NCBI RefSeq assembly: GCF_000238775.2 | Contig: NZ_AFEJ02000002.1 | Coordinates: 1,349,501-1,413,500 of the forward strand | DNA: 64,000 bases | Source: Acaryochloris sp. CCMEE 5410 | Lineage (GTDB): Bacteria > Cyanobacteriota > Cyanobacteriia > Thermosynechococcales > Thermosynechococcaceae | Direction of reading: 5' to 3' | Shown here: one piece after another, positions 53,616-63,119 of the stretch | How positions within the stretch are numbered: the stretch's first letter is position 1 | Layout: every line of letters begins with the position of its first letter | Notes under the pieces: generated by a model | What the model was told of the DNA's origin: nothing | The model's database searches: none | The model's input: the letters and a program-made list of their open reading frames with translations, nothing else | Made by a program: the position numbers and the translations under genes

Positions 53616-55142
53616 TTAAGCACCAACCGCTTCTTTGGCGGCATACAGCACTTCAGCTGTAATTTCGGTAATATTGCGCTCACGAGCGAACTTCTCGGTA
53701 TTGCGCTTCACTTTACCGCGCACAAAACCGGGGATTTTGTTGAGTTCGGCTTGCCCGTCGGCACTCCAACCCAAATCAGAATCAGCTGAAATTCCCTTCG
53801 TAATCACTTCCTTCGTGTCATGGCCACCGAAGATTTCGAGCAAGTGGTCTTCCATACCGAGGGTGAAGGAGTTGTAAACCAAATCAGCCACCTGATTGGT
53901 CCCTTCATAGCCAAGAAAAGGCTTGTAGCCGATGGGAAAATCTTGGATATGGATGGGAGCCGCAATCACCCCACAGGGAATATTAAGCCGCTTGCCGACG
54001 TGACGCTCCATTTGCGTGCCGAAAATAGCAGAGGGTTCGACTCGGGCGATAGCATCACCGATGGCACCATGATCTTCATTGATCAGCACTTCGTCACAAT
54101 ACTCGCTGACTTCTTTGCGGAACCATTCTTGATCATATTTGCAGTAGGTACCGGCCCAAACCACATGAATGCCCATTTCCCGTGCCAAGATTTTGGTCAT
54201 GGCTGCAGCATGGGTGTTATCGCCATAGACGACTGCTTTTTTACCGGTGAGGTTTTGGCAGTCGATGGAGCGAGAGAACCAAGCCGCCTGGGAAACATGT
54301 AAGGTTTGATTCTCGATGTACTCTTCATAGTTAACATCTGCCCCTTGCGCATTCAGCACTTCTTGAATCTTGCGAATGCAACGAGCCGTTTCTACCACAC
54401 CCATGGGTGTGATATCGACGAAAGGCATACCAAACTCTTTCTCCAGATAGTGAGCGGACATATGGCCAATCTCACGATAGGGAATCAGGTTAAACCAAGC
54501 TTGAGGGAGGCGCTTGAGGTTATGAACTGAAGCCCCTTCAGGAATGACTTCGTTGACTTCAATGCCTAGGTCAGTCATCAACCGCTTCAGTTCGGTGCAG
54601 TCATGCTGGTTATGGAACCCTAGGGTTGAAACTCCAATGATATTAACGGAAGGCTTAGCGGTTTTTTCTTCCAGTAAATCGCCATTCTTACGGGCTTTTT
54701 GGATATAAAATTGAACAATTTGGTCAAGGGTGCGGTCTGCAGCCTGTAGCTCGTTGACCCGATAGTGATTGACATCAGCCAGTAGGACATCCCCTTGAGT
54801 ACTAAGGGAGGCGCGCTCTACAAAGTTCTCCAGGTCTTCTTGCAAGATGCTGGAGGTGCAGGTGGGGGTGAGGACAATTAAATCTGGATTTTCCTCTTCA
54901 TCCTTGCGAGTAATGTTATCGACTACCTTTTCTTGGGAGCCACGGGCCAATACATGACGATCGACAACGCTGGCCGTGACGGGTGTGAAGTTCCGCTCTC
55001 GTTCTAGCATGGAGCGCATGACGTTGAAGTAGTCATCCCCCAAGGGAGCATGCATAATGCCGTGAACATTTTTGAAAGAACTGGCCACTCTCAATGTGCC
55101 AATATGCGCTGGACCAGCGTACATCCAGTAGGCTAATTTCAT
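53616..55142 (-). CDS. chlB: Light-independent protochlorophyllide reductase subunit B
   Basis: The 508-residue nitrogenase-like subunit pairs with ChlN to form the catalytic NB component of DPOR, which reduces protochlorophyllide in the dark and receives electrons from ChlL. The N-terminus [23 protein letters not shown] is diagnostic, followed by [58 protein letters not shown] and [10 protein letters not shown]. The small helical C-terminal domain ends [12 protein letters not shown]. chlL and chlN are not in the window. It is followed by a 474-base gap to the next gene. Confidence 0.97.
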   Translation of the reverse strand: MKLAYWMYAGPAHIGTLRVASSFKNVHGIMHAPLGDDYFNVMRSMLERERNFTPVTASVVDRHVLARGSQEKVVDNITRKDEEENPDLIVLTPTCTSSILQEDLENFVERASLSTQGDVLLADVNHYRVNELQAADRTLDQIVQFYIQKARKNGDLLEEKTAKPSVNIIGVSTLGFHNQHDCTELKRLMTDLGIEVNEVIPEGASVHNLKRLPQAWFNLIPYREIGHMSAHYLEKEFGMPFVDITPMGVVETARCIRKIQEVLNAQGADVNYEEYIENQTLHVSQAAWFSRSIDCQNLTGKKAVVYGDNTHAAAMTKILAREMGIHVVWAGTYCKYDQEWFRKEVSEYCDEVLINEDHGAIGDAIARVEPSAIFGTQMERHVGKRLNIPCGVIAAPIHIQDFPIGYKPFLGYEGTNQVADLVYNSFTLGMEDHLLEIFGGHDTKEVITKGISADSDLGWSADGQAELNKIPGFVRGKVKRNTEKFARERNITEITAEVLYAAKEAVGA

Positions 55143-55879
55143 TCTCTAGAATCTCCCTTGAGTTTCAGCACCTGTAAGCATTATTGACTAGTTTGTAGTG
55201 CTTTAGGAAGAATAAATTCCCCTTAAATCTCAAAAAAAAGAATTAAATAAGCTAATAGGAAAAATAAATCATCCATAGCCTCTAAAATAAAATAAATAAA
55301 AATTATATGGATATTTACTTTATTAATTTATAAATATAAGAACAATAGACAATTAAGCCTTTGATCAAATGCCAGCCACCAAAGACCCCATATGTGAGCA
55401 CAGCTGATCTCAATGGCTAGGGATGAGGGACCAATGTTGTTGAACGATAGGATTGATGTCCCTTAGATCCTTTGGGTTGGCGTAAACCTATCAGCGTTAT
55501 TCATAAGCGGTTTGTCAGGGATATCGTGTTCTGGCCCTTCAGAACAGCATTGCTAATTGGAGCAACAGAACATATTAAGGATATCCAGAGAAAAGGGTTG
55601 GCATTGAAAGAAAAAATGTTGGTGATTAACTGAGCCCGTTCCTTCGATAGATCTGATCACGAGTCATCCATAGGAGTAAACATTAAATTTAGTTACTTTT
55701 TCTATTTGGGGGTTTAGACGGGGCCTTAGAGGTTGAAGTAGGAGGCCAATCAACCCAATGGACAAATTTAAACTTGAGAGTCGAGGTTTGAGGCCAAGTC
55801 CAACTTTATCGGTGATTCCTTCAAAGGTTTCGATAAGATGGGACAAGTCCGTAAAATTAGCTGAAACAATAGATCCACA
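55143..55879. other. Intergenic region between chlB and thrS
   Basis: These 737 bases separate divergent chlB and thrS. The chlB-proximal half (55180-55350) is very AT-rich and should carry the chlB promoter. No convincing coding frame was found; a minus-strand frame at 55664-55924 overlaps the thrS start and has no protein-like features. No T-box-type leader was recognised upstream of thrS. Confidence 0.5.
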
Positions 55880-57700
55880 ATGTCCGCTGAACAGCAACCT
55901 GAACAACAGCCTGAAAAGATTCACTTACCCAAGACTAGTGAATCAGAACAACTCAAGAAAATCCGCCACACCACCTCTCATGTGATGGCGATGGCTGTTC
56001 AGAAGCTGTTTCCCGGTGCCCAAGTTACCATTGGTCCGTGGATTGAGTCGGGTTTCTATTATGACTTTGACAGCCCTACACCTTTTACGGATAAAGATTT
56101 GAAAGCCATCAAAAAAGAGATGGTCAAAATCATCAAGAAAAAGCTACCCGTAGAACGGGAAGAGGTGAGTCGAGAAGAGGCAAAGAAAAGAATAGAAGCT
56201 TTGGGAGAACCTTATAAGCTGGAGATTCTAGAGGATCTAGAGGATCCGATTACCCTCTATCACCTAGGCGATCAGTGGTGGGATTTATGTGCGGGTCCCC
56301 ATGTGGAGTCCACTGCCGATTTAAATCCCAAGGCCATTGCCCTAGAAAGCGTGGCAGGGGCCTATTGGCGTGGGGATGAAACCAAAGCCCAACTACAGCG
56401 CATCTATGGCACTGCTTGGGAAACCCCCGAACAGCTAGCAGAACATAAGCGACGCAAGGAAGAAGCCCTACGTCGTGACCACCGCAAGTTGGGTAAAGAG
56501 CTGGGGTTATTTCTCTTTTCTGATCTGGTAGGACCGGGATTACCCTTGTGGACACCGAGGGGAACCTTGTTGCGATCGCAACTCGAAGACTTCCTCAAAC
56601 AGGAACAGGTCAAGCGAGGATATCTGGGCGTAACCACACCTCACATCACTCGGGTTGATCTCTTTAAAATCTCAGGTCACTGGGAAAAGTATAAAGATGA
56701 CATGTTCCCGCTGATGAGTGACGATGATGCCGAACGGAATGCTGAGCTGGGCTTCGTGATGAAGCCGATGAATTGTCCATTTCACATTCAGATTTATAAG
56801 AATGAGCTACGCTCCTACCGCGACTTACCCATGCGATTAGCTGAATTTGGCACCGTTTATCGATATGAGCAATCCGGTGAGCTAGGTGGACTCACACGAG
56901 TACGCGGCTTTACCGTCGATGACTCCCATTTATTTGTCACCCCTGATCAGCTCGATGATGAGTTTCTGAAGGTAGTGGATTTAATTCTCTCCGTCTTTGA
57001 GAAGCTGCAGCTCAAGAATTTTAAAGCTCGCCTTAGCTTCCGTGATTCAGATTCCGATAAGTATATTGGCTCTGATGAAGCCTGGGAGAAATCTCAGAAT
57101 GCCATTCGCCGAGCGGTAGAGACCCTGGGAATGGACTATTTTGAGGGCATTGGAGAAGCTGCATTCTATGGTCCCAAGCTGGACTTTATTTTCCAAGATG
57201 TTCTGGATCGGGAATGGCAGTTGGGAACGGTGCAGGTGGACTACAACCTACCCGAACGCTTTGAACTGGAATATATGGGTGAAGACGGTAATCGCCAGCG
57301 CCCGATTATGATTCACCGGGCTCCCTTCGGATCTCTCGAACGACTGATTGGCATCTTAATCGAGGAATATGCAGGTGTCTTTCCCCTATGGCTAGCCCCC
57401 GAACAGGTGCGGCTGTTGACGGTAAATGACGACCATATGCCTTTTGCCCAGAAGGTGGCAACTGATTTGCAAGCTACGGGTATTCGAGTTTCGGTCGATC
57501 AAAGTGGCGATCGCCTAGGCAAGAAGATCCGCAATGCAGAGAAAGCCAAAATTCCAGTGATGTCGGTGATTGGGGATAAAGAGGTGGAAGCCAATAGCCT
57601 CAATATTCGCACCCGAGCATCGGGAGAGTTAGGGGCGATTCCAGTGGATGAGGTGAAGCAGAAGTTAGGAGATGCGATCGCAACCTTCTCTGCTTTTTAG
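55880..57700 (+). CDS. thrS: Threonyl-tRNA synthetase
   Basis: The 606-residue class II synthetase charges tRNA-Thr. Editing and catalytic blocks are visible: IRHTTSHVMAMAVQKLFPGAQ and WWDLCAGPHVESTADL in the N2 editing domain, then MKPMNCPFHIQIYKNELRSYRDLPMRLAEFGTVYRYEQSGEL with the zinc-binding Cys. Motif 2 is RVRGFTVDDSHLF and motif 3 RPIMIHRAPFGSLERLIGIL, followed by the C-terminal anticodon domain (VRLLTVNDDHMPFAQKVATDL). The protein lacks the usual N-terminal TGS (N1) domain, a feature seen in other cyanobacterial ThrRSs. A terminator lies 30 bases after the stop. Confidence 0.96.
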   Translation: MSAEQQPEQQPEKIHLPKTSESEQLKKIRHTTSHVMAMAVQKLFPGAQVTIGPWIESGFYYDFDSPTPFTDKDLKAIKKEMVKIIKKKLPVEREEVSREEAKKRIEALGEPYKLEILEDLEDPITLYHLGDQWWDLCAGPHVESTADLNPKAIALESVAGAYWRGDETKAQLQRIYGTAWETPEQLAEHKRRKEEALRRDHRKLGKELGLFLFSDLVGPGLPLWTPRGTLLRSQLEDFLKQEQVKRGYLGVTTPHITRVDLFKISGHWEKYKDDMFPLMSDDDAERNAELGFVMKPMNCPFHIQIYKNELRSYRDLPMRLAEFGTVYRYEQSGELGGLTRVRGFTVDDSHLFVTPDQLDDEFLKVVDLILSVFEKLQLKNFKARLSFRDSDSDKYIGSDEAWEKSQNAIRRAVETLGMDYFEGIGEAAFYGPKLDFIFQDVLDREWQLGTVQVDYNLPERFELEYMGEDGNRQRPIMIHRAPFGSLERLIGILIEEYAGVFPLWLAPEQVRLLTVNDDHMPFAQKVATDLQATGIRVSVDQSGDRLGKKIRNAEKAKIPVMSVIGDKEVEANSLNIRTRASGELGAIPVDEVKQKLGDAIATFSAF

Positions 57701-57729
57701 ATTTGGCAGTGCAATCAGTTCTTTGAATC

Positions 57730-57760
57730 AAGACCAATGTCAGCCCCAAATATTGGTCTT
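57730..57760 (+). terminator. Terminator after thrS
   Basis: A 9-bp stem AAGACCAAT/ATTGGTCTT (57730-57738, 57752-57760) with a 13-base loop is followed by GTTTCTT. It lies 30 bases past the thrS stop and fits a rho-independent terminator, though the T-tract is interrupted. Confidence 0.75.
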
Positions 57761-57910
57761 GTTTCTTAATGTGCAATCATCTACATTGAGAGGGAAGGCT
57801 TTTAGAGTATCTCCAAACACTATCCACAGGGCTTATTCGTATTAAACAAGCTGCTCTTTTATTCAGCTTGGATTTCTTCCTGTTTTGGTCCCAAGTTCAA
57901 TTGAGCATGG

Positions 57911-58828
57911 CTAATCAACACTAGCAGTTCTATCAATTAGCTCCATCTGTAAATCCTTCATAAAGTCCAAGAAAAAATTCATAAATGAGCAGGCTCTTTC
58001 TGAAGTACCCGTTCCGAAGGTGAAGTATAGATCGCTCGTTTTTTGTGCCGCTTTTGCAATTTGAAATATAACAACAGTCCACCCTGGTTTGGTCTTGGAC
58101 TTAAGTAGCCCTCCCAAATCTGAATCGCGTATTGCAATTCGAGGAGCTTGTAATGTTATTGGGTTTTTTGTGAAAATTTTATCGACCGGAAGATTTATAT
58201 TTTCTTTCAAAATATGTAAAGCATCGACCATACTTTTAGCTGCTCCAGCAATAGTATGCTGGCCTGCATCTACTAAGTGATAATCGTCAAGCAAATTATG
58301 GGCACAAAAATCATAGAGTTTCCCATGTGCTTTTTTTGCTTGAGCGTATCTAACAGGATTGATAGCTTCAGGAAGCCTTTGCAGCGTTTCTCTTCCAGCC
58401 AGGCAGATATCTAATGGTATTTCTGCCTGAGAGAAACGGCCCGCAATAAGTTGAGCCATGTGAAATGATAAGTCGCTGTCGTCAGCATTAGACACTAATA
58501 AATCTGCAATTTTAGTTATATCTTGTGGACGATATCCCCGCGCAATTTGATCGTCCATTTGTGATCTTCTTTTTTGGTATTCACGATTGGCTGATGATTC
58601 AAAGGGAAGAAACCAATTATCATCCTGAGGGGTATGGAACCGAGTTGCGCTTAAATAATACTTAACCCACCATGGTAATTCAGCAGTAGGATAGGCATGA
58701 AGTCTGTCTACATCACTAGAAGACTCAATTCTTTTAATCTGTTCAGGATTGGAAACAATAATAATATCTAAAACAAAAGGAATATTGATACGAGAAGGAT
58801 TAGGTAAAAAGCTTTGTTCTCTAGTCAT
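57911..58828 (-). CDS. Cytochrome P450-like protein with atypical Cys loop
   Basis: The 305-residue protein shows several P450-like blocks in the right order: an AGQHTIAGA segment at 188-196 like the I-helix AGxxT, then PGWTVVIFQIAKAA (249-262), then FGTGTSERAC (271-280) where P450s have FGxGxxxCxG. The loop is two residues longer than the standard heme-Cys spacing and lacks the following Gly. The whole protein is about 100 residues shorter than a normal P450. It may be a degenerate, heme-less or differently liganded relative, or unrelated. The ATG at 58828 was preferred to a GTG at 58837. It lies in an accessory zone. Confidence 0.45.
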   Translation of the reverse strand: MTREQSFLPNPSRINIPFVLDIIIVSNPEQIKRIESSSDVDRLHAYPTAELPWWVKYYLSATRFHTPQDDNWFLPFESSANREYQKRRSQMDDQIARGYRPQDITKIADLLVSNADDSDLSFHMAQLIAGRFSQAEIPLDICLAGRETLQRLPEAINPVRYAQAKKAHGKLYDFCAHNLLDDYHLVDAGQHTIAGAAKSMVDALHILKENINLPVDKIFTKNPITLQAPRIAIRDSDLGGLLKSKTKPGWTVVIFQIAKAAQKTSDLYFTFGTGTSERACSFMNFFLDFMKDLQMELIDRTASVD

Positions 58829-59173
58829 ATAAATCACTAAATAGCTTTTTCTTTATCTAGCTAGCAAACTGATGATAATCTCATCTGATGTATAAAATCT
58901 ACAACATTAAAAACCATTAAATTATTTACAGGAAATAATATCAAAAAATCAATATTTTGAATAAGAGAAAAATACAATCATCCTACAAGTCAAAAAAGCA
59001 CTATTTTCCTAGCAATTGAATTGAGAATCGATCATTCAATAACTTAAAGACTTATTTGGAAAGAGTCATACCATGGGAAATCAGGGCTACATTGGAGAAA
59101 TAAATACATCCCATCGTCAAAATACAGTTTGAAAGATTTAATGAATAGTCATGCCTATTAGTACCGAGTTTAG
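58829..59173. other. Intergenic region, AT-rich
   Basis: These 345 bases separate divergent genes. The stretch is strongly AT-rich, with no open frame, tRNA or hairpin that stands out. Promoters of both flanking genes are expected here. Confidence 0.45.
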
Positions 59174-59836
59174 ATGAAATCCTATGTTGAGATCTGGAAT
59201 CTGTTACACGATGGCAACATTGCCTCTATCAGGGGTGAGTGTCCTGGCAATGTCTCTGTGAAGGTCGAAATAGAATATCTATGCGAAGTACTAGCCGCCG
59301 AGTCTACTTTCATCTGGGTACATCTCCATGGTTGTAGCACCATAGCGTACACTCCCTTTCATGACTCAACCTGTATCACAGCACTCTCTCAATTAAGGGA
59401 TTGTGATTTCGAAATCTTGAGCGCGAAGAATGAGGGAGATCACATATCCGTCTGTTGTACTGATGGCATACTGCACCTTAAGCACTTAGCTAAAATTAAT
59501 TACATAATCATCGCTGTAGGTTTTCAAAACTCTTTCCACATATTCGACCAAAGATGACCACCCCCAGTAGGCACTCATTTCAATCCACTGATATTTCATG
59601 AATTGCCACAGACGCTCAATCAAATTTAGATGGGGAGAATAGCTTGGCAACTCAAACAAGGTAATTCCCCGTTCGGCCCACTCTGCCTTCATCTCATAGA
59701 TTGCTTGGCTCGTATGGATAGGGGCTTGATCCATCACAATGACGGTGGGCAACTCCACGTCAGCAAAGAAGGTATCAATGCAATGACTGACAACCTCACT
59801 GGTGATGGTCTGTTCTGATGTATAAGCATATAGCCC

Positions 59837-61000
59837 CAGGGTTGTTTTACGTTACTCCTAGAAAAAATAGGATGGTTCTACTGACCAACAGTAGAGAGAC
59901 CGATGAGCCATCTAATCGATACTTTGAAGCAAGTCCCGGATTTCCGCAGTGCCCATGGCCGTATTCATCCGTTATGGCTGCTGTTGCTATTGATGGTGAT
60001 GGGCATGCTTGCTGGATATCAAGGGTACCGTCCGTTAGAAACCTTTGTGAGCGATTATCGCCAGCCTTTAAGTGAGCTATTGGGGCTTGAGAGCCTCGAA
60101 GTTCCGTCTCACTGTACCTTTCGTCGAGTGATGAAGGGGCTTGACTTCCAAGCGTTGAGCCACCAATTTGAAGCATGGATGCTCTCGAAAGCCCAGACTC
60201 ACTCTCCCGATAATTATGCAGCCTCCATTGATGGCAAACGGATTCGTCAGGGGCTGACAGATGCCAAGGGGAAGCAGCGTTTTGTAGGGTTGGTGAGTTT
60301 ATTTGCGGTGGAAGCAGGCATCACCCTCAAGCTCGAAGCCCTCACTCAGGAGGATAATAGCGAAATCAAAGTCGTCCAGGCACTGTTGGAAACCCTTCAA
60401 CTCGATGGCTTGCTGATTACCATGGATGCCTTACACGCCCAAAAAACACTTGAGAAGATTGTGGCCTCGGGTAACGACTATCTTGTGGCGGTCAAATCCA
60501 ATCAGGGAAGACTTTACGACCACCTCCAGACTTACTTTGAGTGTCTTAAACCCATGGCTGAGCACATCCACTCCGCCCAAAGTAGAGGACGAGATGAACA
60601 TCGGTGTATACAGGTTTATGAGCCTGTCGGCATAGCCCTACAAGAATGGGAGGCAATTCGCTCTGTGCTTTGTGTCCAACGATGGGGCACTCGCAAAGGA
60701 AGGAGTATCACAATACGGCCTATTACATCAGTTCAGCTGCCACCTCACCCCAGCATTGGCAATCTCTGGTCCGAGAACATTGGGGCATTGAAAATCGGTT
60801 GCATTGGCCGAAGGATGTTGTTTTTGGCGAAGATGATTATCGACTCGAAGATGAACAAGCACTGCTCAATTGGTCAGTGCTTAGAACTATTGGGATTAAT
60901 ATCCTGCGGCTAAACGACTATCAATCCCTCAAAACCGCGATGACTAAGCTGGCTAATCGGGTCGATATTATTTTTTCGCTGCTAACTTAAAACAGCCCTG
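59837..61000 (+). mobile_element. ISAs1-family element nested in the IS630, 1164 bp
   Basis: Left end CAGGGTTGTTTTACGTTA (59837-59854) matches the inverted right end (60983-61000) at 16 of 18 positions. The 10-bp repeat CATATAGCCC flanks it exactly (59827-59836 and 61001-61010). It interrupts the IS630 transposase within GLYA-Y; deleting the element and one repeat restores the reading GLYAYTSEQT. It is a different subgroup from the ISAs1 copy at 36610-37939. Confidence 0.95.
59903..60990 (+). pseudogene. ISAs1-family transposase, one frameshift
   Basis: The first frame (from ATG 59903) reads MSHLIDTLKQVPDFRSAHGR, SHCTFRRVMKGL, ASIDGKRIRQGLTDAKG (first Asp), LLITMDALHAQKTLEKI (second Asp) and SGNDYLVAVKSNQGR. 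Near 60690-60715 the coding shifts to another frame, giving NTAYYISSAA and LVREHWGIENRLHWPKDVVFGEDDYRLEDEQA with the catalytic Glu, and a stop at 60990. One frameshift disables an otherwise complete protein of about 360 residues, unless programmed shifting occurs, which is not known for this family. Confidence 0.9.
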
Positions 61001-61874
61001 CATATAGCCCTTGTCGTCGACTCAAAAACCCCAGAACATTCAAGCGTTTACTTGAACGAGTCGGGATTTCCAGATAAGTCCCTATGGGTTGCCATCCATA
61101 GGGAATACAGGGGACTAACGAAAAACCACTCTCATCCATAAAGAATAGGTGGATGTCTCCCTTCTCTTCTTGTTTCTTGAGATGTTCTAACTGCTGTTTT
61201 TTCGAGGTAGTCGGCATATAAAGGCTGGCCTGATGTCCCTTGGCGAAAGCGATGCCAGCTCATGTCCATCTGCTTCAAGACGCGTTTAACGGTGGCCTTT
61301 GACACGCGTACTGACCACTGCTGTTCAATCTGAGCTAGCACCCGATTGAGTTGGATGGGAGATGCCTGAGTCCACTCATAAATCTGCTGTTGTTGGTCGG
61401 GATTAAACATCGGTTTTCGACCTCGGCCTGGGCGATTATAGAGTCCTGCAAAACCACGGTTATTCCAAGCCTTAAGCCAGTTGTACACGGTTTTAGGACT
61501 CACACTAAAAGGGAGGCTAAGGTGTAGGGACTCCAACCCTGGGCAGACAAAATGAGGCAATGGGCGCGTTGTCTGACCTGATGATGGCGACTACAGTGAT
61601 AAATCCGATGCAATAAGCGTAAGCTTTCGGTGGAGATAGGACGGACTAATGACATCAAATCAATGGATGTAAAAAAGAGGACTCAGGTAGTTTACAACCT
61701 GGAAATTCTATGTAATTAATTTTGTCCATCTGCTTAACTACGTGGACACTACTTGCGAGCTGGACAACGGTACTTCAGTGACACTCGATACTCTATTGCA
61801 GGCGTGTCAGAAATATTGGGATGAATGGAGCCACAGGGAATGACCTACGACAAACCATCAATCATTGACTACCA

Positions 61875-62123
61875 ATGACTGAAGATTCTGACAAAATTAC
61901 GATTGAACAAGCCTACTTGGCAGCATATGAGTACTTGCTGCGTAGATGGAAATATATACCCGAACGGCTGATAGCCGATGAACTCAGTGACATGAGTTTA
62001 TTAGATGACGGATGTAGTGCCGACCCAGCTTGCAAACATGAGTTTGTCGAAGCTCTTCACGCAGTTCTTGACGCTGAAGACACACCAGAGGGATATAGAA
62101 GAGCCGACCAACAGCTAAATTGA
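61875..62123 (+). CDS. Small hypothetical protein
   Basis: The 82-residue acidic cytosolic protein reads ITIEQAYLAAYEYLLRRWKYIPERLIADELSDMSLLDDGCSADPACKHEFVEAL and ends YRRADQQLN. It is mostly helical by pattern. It lies 31 bases after the 3' end of the disrupted orphan gene, so it may be a former operon partner (for example of a toxin-immunity or paired accessory system), but no function is recognised. Confidence 0.6.
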   Translation: MTEDSDKITIEQAYLAAYEYLLRRWKYIPERLIADELSDMSLLDDGCSADPACKHEFVEALHAVLDAEDTPEGYRRADQQLN

Positions 62124-62270
62124 GATCAATGGCACTGAATTAACCTTAAGCAATCAGCTAGCTTGGCTTTGAGAATATGCTTGCAGTCACTAAGATGATT
62201 TCCTACGAGTAAGTGGGTAGCGTTGACGGCACTATCTTAAGACAGATAAAGATCAAAAAAGTATTTGAAC

Positions 62271-62825
62271 ATGGACTCCCAAGAAAATCTCACTGCCATG
62301 ATTGTGCCATTCTATTTGGGTGAACGCCCCGATGTGGAAGGACGGAAAATACAAGAAATATGGGCATGGGATTTTGAAGAACTAGAATGTGTCCATAATT
62401 ACGTCCAATGGTTATTCCCCCTTACCGAACAAAGCCACTTTAATCCCCAGGCTCCAGTAGTTGAGCAGGAAGTTATCCGTGCATTCCGAGAAGCCCCAAG
62501 ACTACGGCAACACTTGTCCCAGTCTTTCTCAGTGATGTTAAATTTCTATGGTTTATCTATTGCTAGTGACAAGAGAGTAGCGCCAACGGTAGAGAAATCA
62601 GAAATCTACTCACAGCGAAAGAAGGAATGGGTCAACATGCTTAACCATAACTACCTTCGCATTACCCGAATACTCAAGTGTTTAATGACATTCGGATTAG
62701 AAGAAGAAGCCCAAGCCTTCTACAAGTGTCTGAGTCAGATTTATCGGGAAGAGAGCGACCAGATTGGAGGTGAAACATTCCAGTACTGGACTGATGCTGT
62801 TAACTCTCCGGTCATGGATCAGTAA
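62271..62825 (+). CDS. Opioid growth factor receptor (OGFr)-like protein
   Basis: The 184-residue protein carries the conserved OGFr N-terminal region. Typical pieces are IQEIWAWDFEELECVHNYVQWLFPLTEQSHFNPQAPVVEQEVIRAFREAPRLRQHLSQSFSVMLNFYGL, then WVNMLNHNYLRITRILKCLMTFGLEEEAQAFYKCL. The YIQWLFP-like tyrosine-tryptophan core and the Asn-Pro-x-Ala-Pro segment identify it. The domain was named from a vertebrate receptor but also occurs in bacteria, where its function is unknown. ATG 62271 is preferred to the TTG at 62265. It is cytosolic. Confidence 0.75.
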   Translation: MDSQENLTAMIVPFYLGERPDVEGRKIQEIWAWDFEELECVHNYVQWLFPLTEQSHFNPQAPVVEQEVIRAFREAPRLRQHLSQSFSVMLNFYGLSIASDKRVAPTVEKSEIYSQRKKEWVNMLNHNYLRITRILKCLMTFGLEEEAQAFYKCLSQIYREESDQIGGETFQYWTDAVNSPVMDQ

Positions 62826-62990
62826 AGTGCAGTGACCTTAAGACTGGTGCTGACCTATTTTAACTGGATCTGGTGCCACTCTCGATTCAAGAATACGGGT
62901 CTGCACAACGTGCTGGACTGACGGAGCATCCCTGGGAATAGCAAGACTTAGTCACCTATCCCACACTTTATTGAAGCACAATCGCCTTAG

Positions 62991-63043
62991 CCCTCATACA
63001 CTTGGTCTATAGGTTCCCTAACCAAAGGCCAAGTGTATGAGGG
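62991..63043. terminator. Long hairpin between OGFr-like and receiver genes
   Basis: The 15-bp arms CCCTCATACACTTGG (62991-63005) and their exact complement (63029-63043) enclose 23 bases. No T-tract follows on the plus strand. It lies between convergent genes and probably terminates one or both, or is a small repeated element. Confidence 0.6.
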
Positions 63044-63119
63044 GCTTGATATCGTGCCAGATATCCTATAAATGGTGTAACCGCACCAATTGCATAAGAG
63101 CTGCTTTTCAGTGCATTGC

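Larger units (their letters stand above)
59486..61655 (-). pseudogene. IS630-family transposase, interrupted and frameshifted
   Basis: Fragments in order are: MSLVRPISTESLRLLHRIYH from an ATG at 61655 to LASLLV, where a frameshift gives a stop. SPKTVYNWLKAWNNRGFAGLYNRPGRG follows, up to WHRFRQGT, where a second frameshift occurs. The catalytic part then has HLFFMDESGFSLVPCIPYGW (first Asp) and LNVLGFLSRRQGLYA. The ISAs1 insertion follows at 59837-61000. The C-terminus is VIVMDQAPIHTS and LPSYSPHLNLIERLW (second Asp and Glu). The stop at 59486 is supplied by flanking host DNA just outside the element. The protein is dead three times over. Confidence 0.9.
59492..61723 (-). mobile_element. IS630-family element carrying a nested ISAs1 copy
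   Basis: The 15-base end AAAATTAATTACATA (59492-59506) has a perfect inverted copy at 61709-61723. IS630 elements duplicate TA: the left flank reads GCTA and the right flank TG, so one target copy may have mutated. Without the nested 1164-bp element and one copy of its 10-bp duplication, the IS630 would be about 1058 bp, a normal size. It sits in the orphan gene 59174-61843. Boundaries may be off by a base or two because of the A/T-rich ends. Confidence 0.85.
59174..61843 (+). pseudogene. Orphan gene split by an IS630 element
   Basis: The 5' part (59174-59491) encodes MKSYVEIWNLLHDGNIASIRG, with CPGNVSVKVEIEYLCEVLAAES and ILHLKHLA. The 3' part resumes right after the IS630 right end, near 61724, as VHLLNYVDTTCELDNG, then TSVTLDTLLQACQKYW and DEWSHRE, stopping at 61843. 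Joining the parts at the TA target keeps the frame. The rebuilt protein is about 145 residues with no recognised family. The gene is disrupted and unlikely to give a normal product. Its character (small, acidic, Cys-rich) resembles the accessory genes next to it. Confidence 0.72.

Noticed and set aside
55664-55924. 86-codon minus-strand frame upstream of thrS
   Set aside because: It starts inside thrS on the opposite strand and its Leu/Arg-rich translation has no protein-like pattern.
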